NCBI GenBank assembly: GCA_017442645.1
Contig: JAFRZH010000022.1
Span: forward strand, 91,242-155,241
Length of the DNA: 64,000 nucleotides
Direction of reading: 5' to 3'
From: a bacterium
GTDB taxonomy: Bacteria > Patescibacteria > JAEDAM01 > Absconditabacterales > Absconditicoccaceae
Each line of letters opens with the position of its first letter. Within the stretch, counting starts at the first letter, position 1. Under the pieces are notes generated by a model. The model searched no databases. It saw only the letters and a program-made list of their open reading frames with translations, and was not told the origin of the DNA. Position numbers and translations under genes: made by a program. Below, in pieces: positions 1 through 11,194 of the stretch.

Positions 1-3000
1 AAGTAGAGCTTGGAGATACGACCTCTACACCTCCTATGGTTGATCTTACGAATCTTGATACTAAAATTACGGAACAGAAAAATGCCTTATCAGATCTTTC
101 AAATATTCAGCAAAAGATTCAACAAGTAAAAAATAGATTGGAAGATAATAAAGGTAAATGTGAAACTCTTCTTGGAGAATATACAAAATATTCATCTAAA
201 TTAGACGATTTAGTAACTCTAGAAAATGATATCTCAACTCATAATAGGTATAAAACATTATTAGAAAAATGTAATACTTGTATTACACGTATTAGCGATA
301 TTGAAAATGCATATCATTTTAATCCAACAAATTGGAATAGTAATGTTAGGTTGCTTAATAGTATTATATGAAGGATAAATAGTTGAGGATTTTGAGTAAC
401 ATTAACTGGCATAACAACCAGAGGAGATTATACAACCTGTTTTTCTGAAGTGCAGCTAGAATTGACTAAATGTAATGATGATCTTAGTAAAGCAAATGAT
501 GAAAAAAGAAGTAGAATCATTGTTGATAGGACTCTATCATCCTTTAATCCAACAGAAATTAATATTCCTTATAGAGATCATTTTAATCTTTCCGATAGTG
601 ATACTAAAGTTGATGCTTCAACATTAACTGATGAAGGTTCAACGAAAAGCAAAAGAGATGCTATCATCTCACAACTTGCAGATCTTGAAACCTTGAAAAA
701 TACTCTTCCTACTCTGAAAAAAAGATACGAATCTAATATCCAAAAACTTGAAGAAATCAAAAAATTGAATGATTTTAGAGAAGAATTGAACAGACTCTAT
801 CCTAATAGTTTAGAGGAGAGAAATAAGGAATTTTCTGCTATAAAAAATATTTCAAAAACACAATTTAATATTTCAGATGCAACGTATAATCCACAGGCTT
901 GTGTAAATCCTACCTTGAGATTTTGAACTGTTAGTGATTCTTCTTTAAATTTCCCAAGTTGAAAATTTGAAATTGTCGATAAAGATGGTAAAAATCTGCT
1001 TTCAGGAAAAGATCTTAAAATAAAACAAGGAGGAGAGGAGATTACGATTAGTTGAGTTTCTTTTATTGCATGAACTGCTCCAACTGCTCCTCAACTTCAT
1101 TTTGATGCTGATTTTTCCGTTTCTCCTATGGATAAAGCAAAATTTCCTCTTTCAGAAGAAATATTTATTAAATGTACGATTGAAGATCCTACTACCCATG
1201 TCAAAGTCTCTCACAAAAAGCCGTTTAAACTTACCATCGAATCTCCTCAATTATCCTCAACTGACAGAGAGGCTGCTTATGATGATTTAAATAGCGGAAA
1301 TGCAATTAATAATATCATAGAAAACTATTATACCGATCAAGATAGAAAGAAAAAAGAAGACGATCTGATTTTTAAAATTCTTTCTGTATTACCTGATCAA
1401 AAGGCTGTAGAAGAAGTAAAAAATAATTCTGAAAGGAAAAAACTTTTCTTAGAACAAGTGAGAAACGGTATTACTGGTTATTCTGTTGATTTAGCTAAAT
1501 TGAAACGTAGTTTCAAAACAAAACTTTGTGATGAAAAGAGAAAAGTTCCCGCTCAATATTTACAAAGTCAAAAGACTTTTAAAGATTATCTTCGTGCAGA
1601 TCTTCATGGATATTATGAAGAAATCGCAACATCTACTATTAAAGCTCATCTCGAAACTAAAAAAGATGATATTATCAAGAGTTTCTTAGATTTTCAAAAT
1701 CAAACGATTGAACATCTCAAAGATTCAGGATATAATTCAAACTTTATGGAATTTTTGGGAGAAAATAAAAAAAATCTGACTCCCCACGAAAGGACTACTC
1801 GATGGTCAAGGAGGTTTTGAAGAGATTATTCCAATTGGTCTCAAGTATTTAAGTGTAAGTGATGTGATTTACCAAGTGAATCTGTGGATCTTGAGGGATG
1901 ACCTTATAAATATTCTATGAAGGTTCATTGTTATGGAGTCAATGATTTTTCTGCCCAAGTAAATAAATGAGGGAAATCTATTACTCTTCATGGATCTAAT
2001 CCCTATGAAATTGTAACAGGTTTTATAAATTTGGCCTATATAGGTTCAGATCTTGAGAGAGAGGCTCTTCCCAATAAAGCAAGATATAGTATGGCTTTGT
2101 CATTTTTGAAATGATTGGTTAAAATGGCTGAATCATTAAATTTTAATCTTGAAAGACAAATTACTAGCGAAAAATTTAAAATTAGCAAACCCAGTGAAAG
2201 CCGTTGAACTGAAAAAAATATTGATAGAATTACGACAGGAGTTGTATGAGATAAACTTGTATTGAAATGAGCATATGTGGATAAAACGACTCGTCAACTT
2301 TCTACGACCACCCTTTTTGATGAAGCGAAGTTTAAAGCACTTCATGATGACACCGCATTAGAACATGGAATTTATTCGTTATTAGGTCATCTCAATGGCG
2401 TATTAGATGCAAATGCTAAAGAGTATCAAAAATCTGTCCATAGTATCAGTAAAATGAAGTATGACTATAGTACCGTTACCGACTGGATTCAATTATGACC
2501 CGTTAAGAGACTCTTTGGAAGATTATTCCGTGGAAAAACAAATTATAATTTTGATTTTCAAACAAGAGTTACGAAAAAGGATTCCGGTAATCATGCATTC
2601 AATCCTGTAGATATTACTTTCAAAGATGGAATCTTTTATCTTGTTACAAAATATCAAGGGAAAGATTATACCTTCAAAGGGAAAAATCTTTGAGATCTTC
2701 TTCGTAAATGAGCAGATGGAAGAAAAGATAAACAGAGAATTTTTGATGGAATGGAATTGTCTATTCTTGAAGCAGTTAATAGACAATTTTTCGAGAGATT
2801 AAGAACCAATAATATGATGAATGGATATTCGTATGTGATTACTGATAATGAAACATATTTTTGAAAAATGAATAAAACAGGAAGAACGTATATTATGGAC
2901 CATAATGGACATCTTTGATATCTTCCCATTGAAGACAAAGATAAAAATCCTTTGAACGCATATGAGGATGGAGTTTTGAAATCTTGAATTATCCCAGCAA

Positions 3001-3110
3001 TGATCCCTTGTAGTGCGCAAGAGACTTCTCAATTTTTCCAAAATCCTTTCTTAGCAAATAAACTTTTCCGTATGATGAAAAATCAATTGCATTACAATTT
3101 GCCATTTTAA
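1..3110 (+). CDS. Large coiled-coil protein, C-terminal part (5' end outside window)
   Basis: One frame stays open from the window edge (first full codon at 3) to TAA at 3108-3110, giving the last ~1,035 residues. It holds about 21 in-frame UGA codons. The first ~300 visible residues are K/E/N-rich with heptad-like leucines, so probably coiled coil. The middle is charged and lysine-rich. The last ~350 residues look globular (YSYVITDNETYF, GRTYIMDHNGHLGYLP). No signal peptide, membrane segment or known domain is visible, but the N-terminus is missing. It resembles in style the 707- and 2,018-residue proteins at 46573 and 38970, all large, polar and without recognisable domains. The next gene downstream has its own promoter. 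Function unknown. Confidence 0.75.
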
Positions 3111-3142
3111 GAGCAGCGTAGTGTAAAATGTTTCGCTTAAAA

Positions 3143-3171
3143 TTGCTTTTCTTTCAAAAAGGGAGTATAAT
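3143..3171 (+). promoter_or_regulatory. Sigma70-like promoter
   Basis: TTGCTT (3143-3148), a 17-bp spacer and TATAAT (3166-3171), 33 nt before the ATG at 3204. No Shine-Dalgarno sequence precedes that ATG. Confidence 0.7.
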
Positions 3172-3203
3172 AAAGAGATATTTTACTTTTTGCAAAGAAA
3201 TTT

Positions 3204-3923
3204 ATGGCTAATCCTAATACTCCAACCCCACCAGAAACAACGGAACAAACCACTGAAAACTCTACGGAGACACCTTCAACACCCAATATTGATGCAGTAA
3301 CTGAGACAACGGGAAATAATATAGGAGATACTTTATCTGAAACTCCAACGCAACCGACAAGAGCACCAGAAAGAGCACCTTCAACTCCTTCTGAGAGCCA
3401 GACAAAACCAATTACAGTGTATGATTTACAAGATCCAACTCCTTCTGAACAACAACCAGTTACGGCTCCTACTCCTGTATCTCCACCTGTAACACCTCCT
3501 GAATCTAGCACTCCTTCTAAACCTTGAGGAACTTCAACAAAATCAGAATCGGAACCCAAAAAAGGATTTTTTGCAAAGGTAGGTAGCTGAATTGGAAAAT
3601 TTTTCAAATGAATAGGAAAAGGACTTGGTTTTATCCCTGGGAAAGTTACGGATGGAATGTTTCATTTTAGTCAAAAACTGTCAGCTCCGATAAAAAGTAC
3701 AAGTACTCTAGGTAAAGTGTTTGAATGTTGTTGAAAAGGTTTTTTGTGGCCTTTTAGAAAAATATTTGATACTGCAAATCTATGAGTTGCATGAGTGAGT
3801 TCTCTTTTAAAATGGGATAGTTCCAAAATCAAAAACGCTTGGAATCAATGGAAAAAACGGAAAATAACAGGAAATCCTGTAGCTGAAATCCCAGAAAAGG
3901 GCGCACAAAAACAAGAAAAATAA
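3204..3923 (+). CDS. Pro/Thr-rich protein with cationic amphipathic C-terminal half
   Basis: 239 residues with 6 in-frame UGA, ending at TAA 3921-3923. Residues 1-~110 are a low-complexity Pro/Thr/Glu/Ser tail without cysteine. Next comes a short, basic, glycine-spaced amphipathic stretch (GFFAKVGSGIGKFFKGIGKG at about residues 118-137), then further helices (LSAPIKSTSTLGKV, GVAGVSSLLKW) and a very basic C-terminus (WNQWKKRKITG). There is no signal peptide. Much of the glycine spacing is UGA-encoded and vanishes under the standard code. The gene has its own promoter and terminator and follows the large unknown gene. The amphipathic segment resembles membrane-active peptides, but it could equally be a membrane-association helix. 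Function not known. Confidence 0.75.
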
Positions 3924-3948
3924 AAAAATGCTTTTTAGCATTTTTTTT
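3922..3948. terminator. Bidirectional intrinsic terminator
   Basis: AAAATGCT (3925-3932) pairs with AGCATTTT (3937-3944), flanked by A- and T-runs. It separates the convergent genes ending at 3923 and 3961. Confidence 0.75.
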
Positions 3949-3960
3949 GATTGGTTCTTT

Positions 3961-4983
3961 TTATCCTTCAGACATTCTCGTTGTATCCCAAACTCTTGAA
4001 TCAGAAGAAAAATCTTCATACTCTTCTTCCGTATCAGAAAAGTACATTCCTTCATAGAGATTGGCTAAAAAATTATATTTATCTTTCAAAATACTACTTG
4101 ACCTTGCAAAAAGACGAAAGAGGTCTTGATGATTGAGGTAGAGATTGTGACATTCGGCAAAATCTTCAAAAGGATCACTCATTCCATATCCGGAACAGAA
4201 ATCCTTTTTTTTCATTCCTTTTTTTCTGATTTTTTCAGAATCTCGAGAAAGGGCATAATATTCAAGAGAAGGATCATTTACCGCAAAAACGGATTTATCA
4301 AATTCGGTATAAGTAGCAGATTTTTTGCGAGAAGACCCCTGGAGAAGTCCTAAATCGATGATATGTCCCATTTCATGTGAAAATACTTGGAAAAATTCAT
4401 TTTGATAGAGTAGTTTCCCTAGATGAAAGGTGATTTTATACCAAGAAGAACTCCCTCTACGATTTCCGATCGTTGGATAGAGGGTAATAGATTCTAAAGT
4501 ATCATACAAATCTCCGTAATCACGCAGACTTTTATCTAAAAGAGCAAAAGCCTGACTCATTTGGGAGAAGTAATATCCTTTTTGAGCTTCGCTAAAACCG
4601 TCTTTAAATTCTACTTTAGGACAAAGTGCTCCGTCGTCTCCACAATAGGAAAAAACAGGAAAATCAGACTTTTCTTCTTCTTTTTCTTGAGATTCTGTAG
4701 ATTCCTCAACTTCTTCTATGGGAGAGACAAAAAAAATCGTTTCATCTTCAGAAAGATAAGCCAATAACTGCGCTAAAATATCATCTACTCTGGAATTTGC
4801 TAAATGTTCTTGATATTGAGCATCGTCGAGGTAATCGTGTTTGATAATGTGGCTTGGTCTGGACTGATACCAATCAAAACAAAAATATCCTAAAAGCGTA
4901 ATTCCTGCTACGAGCAAGATTTTGAGAAGGTCGTATTTGGTAAAATTAAGATTGTTTCGTCGGTGCATATCGCACAATATCAT
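3961..4983 (-). CDS. Membrane-anchored zincin-type metalloprotease
   Basis: 340 residues with no in-frame UGA; all ~18 glycines use GGN. An N-terminal signal anchor (LLKILLVAGITLLGYFCF, about 19-36) puts the remainder outside the membrane. An acidic linker (about 88-105) leads to the catalytic part: HEMGH at 203-207 followed by IIDLG, and a downstream FEDFAE at about 272-277 that can supply the third zinc ligand, the order seen in gluzincin-type proteases. The exact family is not identified. The start overlaps the 3' end of the upstream gene by 38 nt (another ATG at 4968 would leave 23 nt), so the two are probably co-transcribed. A cell-surface protease fits an epibiont, but the substrate is unknown. 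Confidence 0.8.
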   Translation of the reverse strand: MILCDMHRRNNLNFTKYDLLKILLVAGITLLGYFCFDWYQSRPSHIIKHDYLDDAQYQEHLANSRVDDILAQLLAYLSEDETIFFVSPIEEVEESTESQEKEEEKSDFPVFSYCGDDGALCPKVEFKDGFSEAQKGYYFSQMSQAFALLDKSLRDYGDLYDTLESITLYPTIGNRRGSSSWYKITFHLGKLLYQNEFFQVFSHEMGHIIDLGLLQGSSRKKSATYTEFDKSVFAVNDPSLEYYALSRDSEKIRKKGMKKKDFCSGYGMSDPFEDFAECHNLYLNHQDLFRLFARSSSILKDKYNFLANLYEGMYFSDTEEEYEDFSSDSRVWDTTRMSEG

Positions 4984-7108
4984 CTAAAATCAATTGTGAT
5001 TGAGGGCCTTTGATATTCCAGATCAAAAGATGATCAAAGGAAATATTTTGGGCATAACTCATCATAAGGAAATTATATCCACCAACGAGAATTTTTGCAA
5101 ATTTTTTCTTAGCTTTATACAGATTTTTCCCAACCCCTCCTGTGATATTTTCTACTAAAAGTTCAAATTTCTCTCCTGCATCGAATTTCTGTAAAAATTC
5201 GAAAATCGCTTTAGACTCTTCTTTTACTGTTGAAACAATGAAAAACTCTTTTTCCCCTTCAGAAAAATCTTCTTTTAACATTCTTTCAAGTGCAGAAAGA
5301 GTGGTAACGAAAGAATAGTGAACGGTTTGTAAGGGGTGAGTCGTTTTCAATGCGGTATATTGCTTTTCATGATGAGAAAGAAAATAGACTTTATTCTCTC
5401 AGAAAATCTCTTTAAATTCCTCTCGGTTGGTAAATTTGGTATCTTCTGAAAAAAGAAAATAAAATTCTGATTGTTGATAGAGTTTGATTTGAATCTTCAC
5501 GACCGTATTACAAAGCGAGAAGAAATGTTCCAACTGTTTCCATAAGAGTTGAAAATCAGATTTTTCTAAGATTTTTTCTAAAATGATTTTCCATTCTTCA
5601 AATTTTGGAAGCATTAAGCGAGTTTGATAGAAATCTGGACGGATCACAATCGGGTCTGAACTTATCGTATCTTCATCGTGTCCGGCAAAAAGTTTCTTTG
5701 TTTCCGTTCGTAAAACTCCCAAAAACATGGTGAAAAAAGCATCAAATCCTTTAAGCTCTTGAAAATCTTCTTCTTTCATTTGTCCAAACTGTGTCAAAAG
5801 TTCGTACTTATAGAGAAGCATATCGACGAAATTCTGGATATAATAGAGGTCGCAAGTACGAGAGAGATATTGATTATAATTTCTGTATCGCCATTCCAAA
5901 TCGAAGAAAAAAATCTCATATTCTTGATATTTTTCGAAATCCTTATCCAAAAGAGCATAAAGTCCTGAATGGGTTGTTAGAACAATAGGGTATTTCGTTT
6001 CTTTTTTGCTATCTTTGATGAAATTATACACCAAATAATCGCCTTTCGCATTGAGGTCCAAAATTCCATATCCTTGATAAAGATGAGAACAATATTTTAA
6101 AAGAAAATATAATTCTGACTGATTAAACGATGGTTTATTCAAAAACTGAGAAAAGAGTTCTTCAGAGATTGCTTGTTCTTCTTTCGCAAATCCGATATTT
6201 TTGATTCCGTTTTCGATGAGCAGATTTTTGGCAATATCGAGTTTGGGTTTCGAAGAAAAAACGAGGAGACTTTTTTTTCTGGATACGAGTGAAAGTAAAA
6301 ACTCTTTGAAAGCAATATTTCCGAGATAAAATTTTTCTCCATTTTGGGGTTCTTTTTCAAAAAAAGAGGGAAAAGTCAGATTGGTCGTCGTCGGAGCGAT
6401 TTTCTTCAAAGGAGGGAGTGCTAGGATTCCGATTCAGATTTTTTCTTTTTCTTTCCCAAAAATTTCACGGAGTACGGTTTCACTCCTTCCCAAAAAACGC
6501 TCTAAAACTGGATATTTCTCGATCAAATCTTTTACATATTCGCAAAGATAGCAAAATAATGCCAAAGTTGACTTCGTATCAAAAAATGCATCATGATATT
6601 GTTCCTTCTCTGCATCTGAAGAATAGGGAAGTGAAAAATGACTTTTCCACTGTAAAAATAACGGTTTACTTTCCAAAAAAGAAGACAAAATCTCCAAAGC
6701 ATAACTTGGAGCATAAGGAACTAATGCTTGAGCAAATTGAAAGGTATCGAACGTTCCATAGATTTCCACTTCTGGAAGGAGTTTCTTCAAAAATGTAAAA
6801 TCAAAATCAATATTATGTCCTATTAAAATGGTATTCTTTCAAAAAAAATGAGAAATCTGAGTGGCTACTTCGTTACGACTTGGAGCTGTTTCCAAATCTT
6901 CGATTGCGATTTTTGTGATGAATTGGACAATATTTTTGAGTTCTTTTATCGGTTTCTCTGGTTTGATATAGGAAAGAAAAGTTTCCAAAATCTCGCCTTT
7001 TTCATTCATTTTCACGATTCCTAGTTGAATAGGTTCATCTTTCTGAAAATCTAATCCTGTCGTCTCAAAATCTAAGCAAACATAGGAAAATTCCTCATTT
7101 AAAAGCAT
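4946..7108 (-). CDS. DnaQ-family 3'-5' exonuclease fused to a DinG-like, apparently degenerate helicase region
   Basis: 720 residues, continuous through in-frame UGA at 5399, 6434 and 6839. The N-terminus (~1-190) is a DEDDh exonuclease: VCLDFETTGLDF (motif I, D/E), GHNIDFDFTFLKKL (motif II) and a downstream YHDAFFDTKSTLAL carrying the last His/Asp. From ~250 on, the layout recalls the helicase part of Bacillus-type DinG (PIVLTTHSGLYALL, and a C-terminal ILVGGYNFLMMSY region), but no Walker A GKT/S loop is visible, so helicase activity is doubtful. ATG 7108 is chosen because the exonuclease fold starts directly after it; TTG at 7120 is possible. It overlaps the metalloprotease gene downstream. 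A DNA repair or degradation role is inferred from the exonuclease domain. Confidence 0.75.
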
Positions 7109-7234
7109 CTTGTTGTTCAAGGGAGATAAACACTTGAAGTGTATGGATTGAAAGAAAAAAATAAAGAGGAGTTTGATTTGTTTTTTCTCTCTAAATTGTT
7201 ATAAGTAAAAGACAATTTATCTTTAGAAAAACTG

Positions 7235-9286
7235 ATGAAAAATAGTATAAAAGTCTGACTTCTCTTCTTTTTGTGAATAGTGATGAGTGTGGGAGAGAGT
7301 TTAGCAAATTGGGATTTAGAAGGAGTTGATATCATTTCTCGTGAAGAATGGGGAGCAGATGAGAGTATTAGATGGATTCCGAAAACAAAATCTGAATGGA
7401 GAAAAGATTTGCAGAAAAAAGCACAACAAGAACTTGAAAATCTCAAAAAGACGAATCCGAAAGAATATCAAAAGAAAATCCAATCTCAGCAGAAAAGTGC
7501 AGAAGAATCGCAGAAAGCTCAGAAAATTTCGAGCGTGAGAGGAAGTTTTATGAGGAAAAATTATCCTGAAGATTGGAGTTATGATGCAGTGAATGAAAAA
7601 GATGGAGAGCATTATCTCATCTATGAAGATCAGTTTCATTATGCGAAAACTAAGATTGTTATTCATCATACTGCGATGGATTATGATCTTAATTGGACAG
7701 ATGAACAGATTAAGGAACATTTACAGAAAATTTTTGTGTATCATACGATTGATAGAGATTTCTGAGATATTGGGTATAATTTTTTGATCGATGGAAAGGG
7801 AAATATTTATGAAGGAAGACATGGAGGAGAAGGTTCGGTTGGAATGCATGTTGCTTACAATAATGTGGCAACGATTGGGATTTCTTTGATGGGAAATTTT
7901 GAGAAAGTACAGCCAACTCAGGCTCAACTTGATGCTTTGACGGATTTAGTGACAGCTTTAGCGAAAAAATATCATATCGATCCGTATGGAAAGGCAGTTT
8001 ATCATCAACCTAAAGATGAAGAGCCTTATATTTATCAGAAAGTCCTTGGAACGATTGTAGGACATGGAGATATTGCTCCGACGGCTTGTCCAGGGAAAAA
8101 TTTGAAAAGTTTTCTTCCAGAGCTTAGAGCAGAAGTAAAAAGAAGATTAGAAGCCTGAGAAAATCCTCAAAATACTTCTGTAAAAACGACGGAAAAAACG
8201 GAATCCAAAGTTTCAAAACTTTCCTTTCCTGAAAAATTAAAAATGCTCGTGAAAACAAATCCAGAACTGATTCAGGAGGTGATCAAAGAATTGAGAGAAA
8301 CTGCTTGAATTCAAATTCATCAAGCGACTAATCTTACGAAGAAAGTAGCTTATGCTTATTCTTCTCAAGAGATTCGTCCTTTATTGGAACAGAATATTTC
8401 CGTTTTGTTGTATGATTTGACGGAGCAGTATCAAGCTTTCAGTCTTCAATGTGAAGGAGGATGTATCATTGAAACTTCAGATCAAATTTTGGAAAGTGAT
8501 ACTCTCGAGATTATGAGTCAGAATTCTCAACTCTTTTTTACTCTTTCTTCGCTGATCGATTCTTCTGTCCAACCTCAAAAAGTCGATTCTTTGACGGTGA
8601 AATCTCAGAAAATAGATGGATTGGTTACGATTACGAATTATCCAAGGGCATCGTATGCAAAAATCCCACGAAATACCTTTAGAGGTTCGATTTCTTTTTC
8701 TCAAGGGGAGTATCTTGATAAAAAAGGAGAAAAAAAGTCTGATCATCTTTTGGTGATCAATACGCTTCCTGTTACGGATTATCTCAAAGGAATCGTAGAA
8801 ACTAATGATACGGAGTCTTTGGAGAAAAATAAAGTGATGGCGTTACTTAGTAAAATGTATGTTCTTTTCTACCTTGAGGGAAAAAATCGTCATCCAAGTA
8901 TTCCAGAAAATGCATCGTATCAAGCGATCGATGATCCTGATATGTTTCAAAAATATGCTTGAGCAGGAGTGGAGAAAACTTTGACGAAGTGGTATCAAGC
9001 ATTAGAAGAAACAGAAAATGAAATTATTTTGTATAATGGAGAAATGCCTATTCTTCCGTATTTCTCTTGCTCTCCATCGTTTACCTTGTCTGCTTTGGAG
9101 AAATTTTGATGGACGGATACTCCGTATTTGCAGTCGGTGATCGATTTGTGAGGTTGTGGAAGTTTTCAAGGACATGGAGTAGGACTTCCTGGTCAAGGAG
9201 CAGAATTCCTTGCTAAAAAAGGAATGAGTTATCAAGATATTATTGAATATTTTTATCCAGGAGTGGAAGTAGTGAAATTGGGATAA
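7235..9286 (+). CDS. Secreted N-acetylmuramoyl-L-alanine amidase (Amidase_2/PGRP) fused to a SpoIID-like domain
   Basis: 683 residues. The start at ATG 7235 shows only with UGA=Gly: two UGAs lie inside the signal peptide (KVGLLFFLGIVMSVGESLA), which a standard-code start at 7283 would lose. The amidase domain (~40-305) has ISREEWGAD, KIVIHHTAMD (Zn His), GDIGYNFLIDGKGNIYEGR, and GHGDIAPTACPG (second Zn His and Cys); the first Gly of GDIGYNF is UGA (7763-7765). The C-terminal ~280 residues match SpoIID/LytB: YLKGIVE (likely catalytic Glu) and GHGVGLPGQGAEFLAKKG, then YPGVE. SpoIID proteins cleave peptide-stripped glycan made by amidases, so one chain may carry both steps. Target could be the cell's own wall or a neighbour's. 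Confidence 0.88.
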
Positions 9287-9471
9287 GTAAAAATATCTGA
9301 TTAATTAGTGTATTCAGCTAGAGTTGCTAAAATACCTTGATGAATACGGTTTAGTACTTTTTTATCTCAAGAATTTTTCTTGTTTTTCTTTTGATAATCG
9401 ATAACATTTTTGGAGATGGATGAGATGGTGTTTGACCAAAACTTGAACTTTAAAAACTCTCTTATTACTTT

Positions 9472-10335
9472 ATGGCGCTTAAATATTCTATCAGATTTTA
9501 TAAAGACCAAGAAGTCAGAGCACTTTGGGATGAAGACAATTCCAAATGGTGGTTTTCTGCTATTGATATTGTTGGAATTTTGTCAGAAAGTAAAAATCCC
9601 CAAGTTTATCGAAGAAAACTCAAACAGAGATTAAAAGCTGAATGAAATGAAAGTGTGACAAAATGTCACGGTTTGAAAATGATAGCTCCTGATGGAAAAT
9701 ATCGTTTGACTGATGTGCTCGATGGGGACGGAATCATTCTCTTGGCTAAAAATTTTCCCAATCATAAGGGCTCAGATTTTTTAGATTGGTTTTTGTATAG
9801 TGAAAACAGTATTGACGGACAGAGTAGAAAAAAAGCGTATGCCTTATTTGAAAATCATCTTATTCAAGAGGACGATATTGGAACGGTGAAATCGCTCAAG
9901 CAGATCCATGCTTATTTATTCTGATGACTCTATGATTTTGCAGGAAAGATTAGACAGAAAAATATCTCAAAATGAGGGTTTAGATTCGCAACGGCTGAAT
10001 TTTTGGACACAACTTTACAGAAAATCGAAGGCATGCCAGAAAAGAGCTTTGATGAGATTATGGATAAATATGTAGAGATGAATATTGCTCATCCTTTTAT
10101 GGAAGGAAATGGAAGAGCGACGAGAATTTGGCTTGATTTGATTTTGAAAAAGAGACTAAAAGTCTGTGTGGATTGGAGTCAAATCAATAAAACTGCTTAT
10201 CTCCAAGCAATGGTGGAAAGTGTTTCTGATGCTGCATCATTAAAAGCGTTAATTAAAGGTGCCTTGACGGATAAGATTGATGATAGAGATGTCTTTATGA
10301 AAGGGATCGATTATAGTTATTATTATGAAGAATAA
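9472..10335 (+). CDS. Bro-N-like domain fused to a Fic (AMPylator) domain
   Basis: 287 residues, 4 in-frame UGA, stop TAA. Residues 1-~105 resemble the Bro-N/DinD-type N-terminal domain ([35 protein letters not shown]). Residues ~115-270 are a Fic domain: [19 protein letters not shown] and the complete active-site motif [12 protein letters not shown], with catalytic His and the anion-binding GNGR loop. Fic enzymes usually transfer AMP from ATP onto Ser/Thr/Tyr of a target protein. An intact motif suggests activity. No obvious inhibitory helix or separate antitoxin gene is seen. It may be a toxin-like regulator; the Bro-N part suggests DNA or phage-related control. The gene stands alone with a hairpin behind it. 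Confidence 0.85.
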
Positions 10336-10338
10336 AAA

Positions 10339-10360
10339 AAGAGTCAAAAATCTGACTCTT
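10339..10360 (+). terminator. Hairpin after the Fic gene
   Basis: AAGAGTCA (10339-10346) pairs with TGACTCTT (10353-10360), loop 6 nt, directly after TAA 10335. The T-tract is poor, so termination may be weak. The loop and arm contain one copy of the recurring AAATCTGA motif. Confidence 0.5.
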
Positions 10361-10440
10361 ATCGACGATTTTGTTGATATTTCTTTTTTTTAATGTTTTT
10401 ATCATAACAAAAACTTTTTATGTTTCAATTTTTTTTTAGG

Positions 10441-10469
10441 AAAAAAGAAAGACATCAAGAGTGATGTCC
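10441..10469 (-). terminator. Intrinsic terminator for the 10506-10895 gene
   Basis: Perfect 7-bp arms GACATCA (10451-10457) and TGATGTC (10462-10468), with an A-run at 10441-10450 that is the U-tract on the minus strand. Confidence 0.75.
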
Positions 10470-10505
10470 TTCTAAAATAATGAACAGTAGCACTTTAGTA
10501 TTCTT

Positions 10506-10895
10506 TTATCTATTTCACATAATACAATGATTAGTAAAAATCTTCATTAATTTTCTATTATCAGGCGTATCTTCTATTGTTTCTAACATTTTGCTTAGAT
10601 TTCAGGTTCTTTCTGTATCGGATCAGGCCGGCATGTTATTGAGTGTGGTAATTCGTCCCTCTAAAATTGCTTTTTTATCAGGATTTCCCTCTAAATATTC
10701 TTCTTCCTCAGGTGTGAGAGTTCGATTGTCAATATTAGTATCTGCTGGAATGGCGTCCTTATTTCCAAAGATTCAGGCCTCAACGATAGGAGCATCTTCT
10801 AAAATCCTAGAAAGATCACATTCTACGACATTTAAATCTGCTTTTTTAGGTAATCATTCATTACCTGCATTCATTCTTAGTTTTTCGTTTCCCAT
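10506..10895 (-). CDS. Small acidic protein of unknown function
   Basis: 129 residues from ATG 10895 to TAA 10506, with 5 in-frame UGA. Under the standard code no open frame of note exists here on this strand. It begins MGNEKLRMNAGNEGLPKKAD and ends FTNHCIMGNR; it is acidic, soluble and has no signal peptide or membrane segment. It has its own promoter-like sequence (10949-10975) and terminator (10441-10469), so it is a single-gene unit. Family not recognised. Confidence 0.7.
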
Positions 10896-10948
10896 TTTGC
10901 TGTAAAAATTTATAAAATAAAAACGTTAGAATAAAACTAACACTCTCA

Positions 10949-10975
10949 ATTATATGTCAATTTTTTTTTTGTCAA
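10949..10975 (-). promoter_or_regulatory. Probable promoter of the 10506-10895 gene
   Basis: On the minus strand: TTGACA (10975-10970), a 15-bp spacer rich in A, and TATAAT (10954-10949), 54 nt before ATG 10895. The spacer is shorter than usual; a second TTGACA lies just before TATAAT. Confidence 0.45.
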
Positions 10976-11124
10976 ATCTTAATCAACTTTTTTCAGAAGA
11001 ATTTTTGAGAAGGTGGCACAAGTGGAGAGAAAAAACGAGACACAAAAGAATCGGAAATGTCACAAAAAGAGAGAAGAAATTGTTCAGTAAGATATTCCTT
11101 ACTTTTAGGAGGATTACATCTTAC

Positions 11125-11152
11125 AAAAAAAGAACACGGAGGACCGCGTTCC
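11125..11152 (-). terminator. Intrinsic terminator for the 17-residue-repeat gene
   Basis: GAACACGG (11132-11139) pairs with CCGCGTTC (11144-11151) with one wobble position; the A-run 11125-11131 is the U-tract on the minus strand. Confidence 0.65.
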
Positions 11153-11194
11153 TAAAAATCCTCTCAAAAGTGATCAGACTTTTTTCTTTCTTTT

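Noticed and set aside
9301..9500. Minus-strand frame ending ...NRIHQGILATLAEYTN
   Set aside because: No good start codon, and its 5' part is antisense to the Fic gene start. The C-terminal part looks coding, but evidence is too weak.
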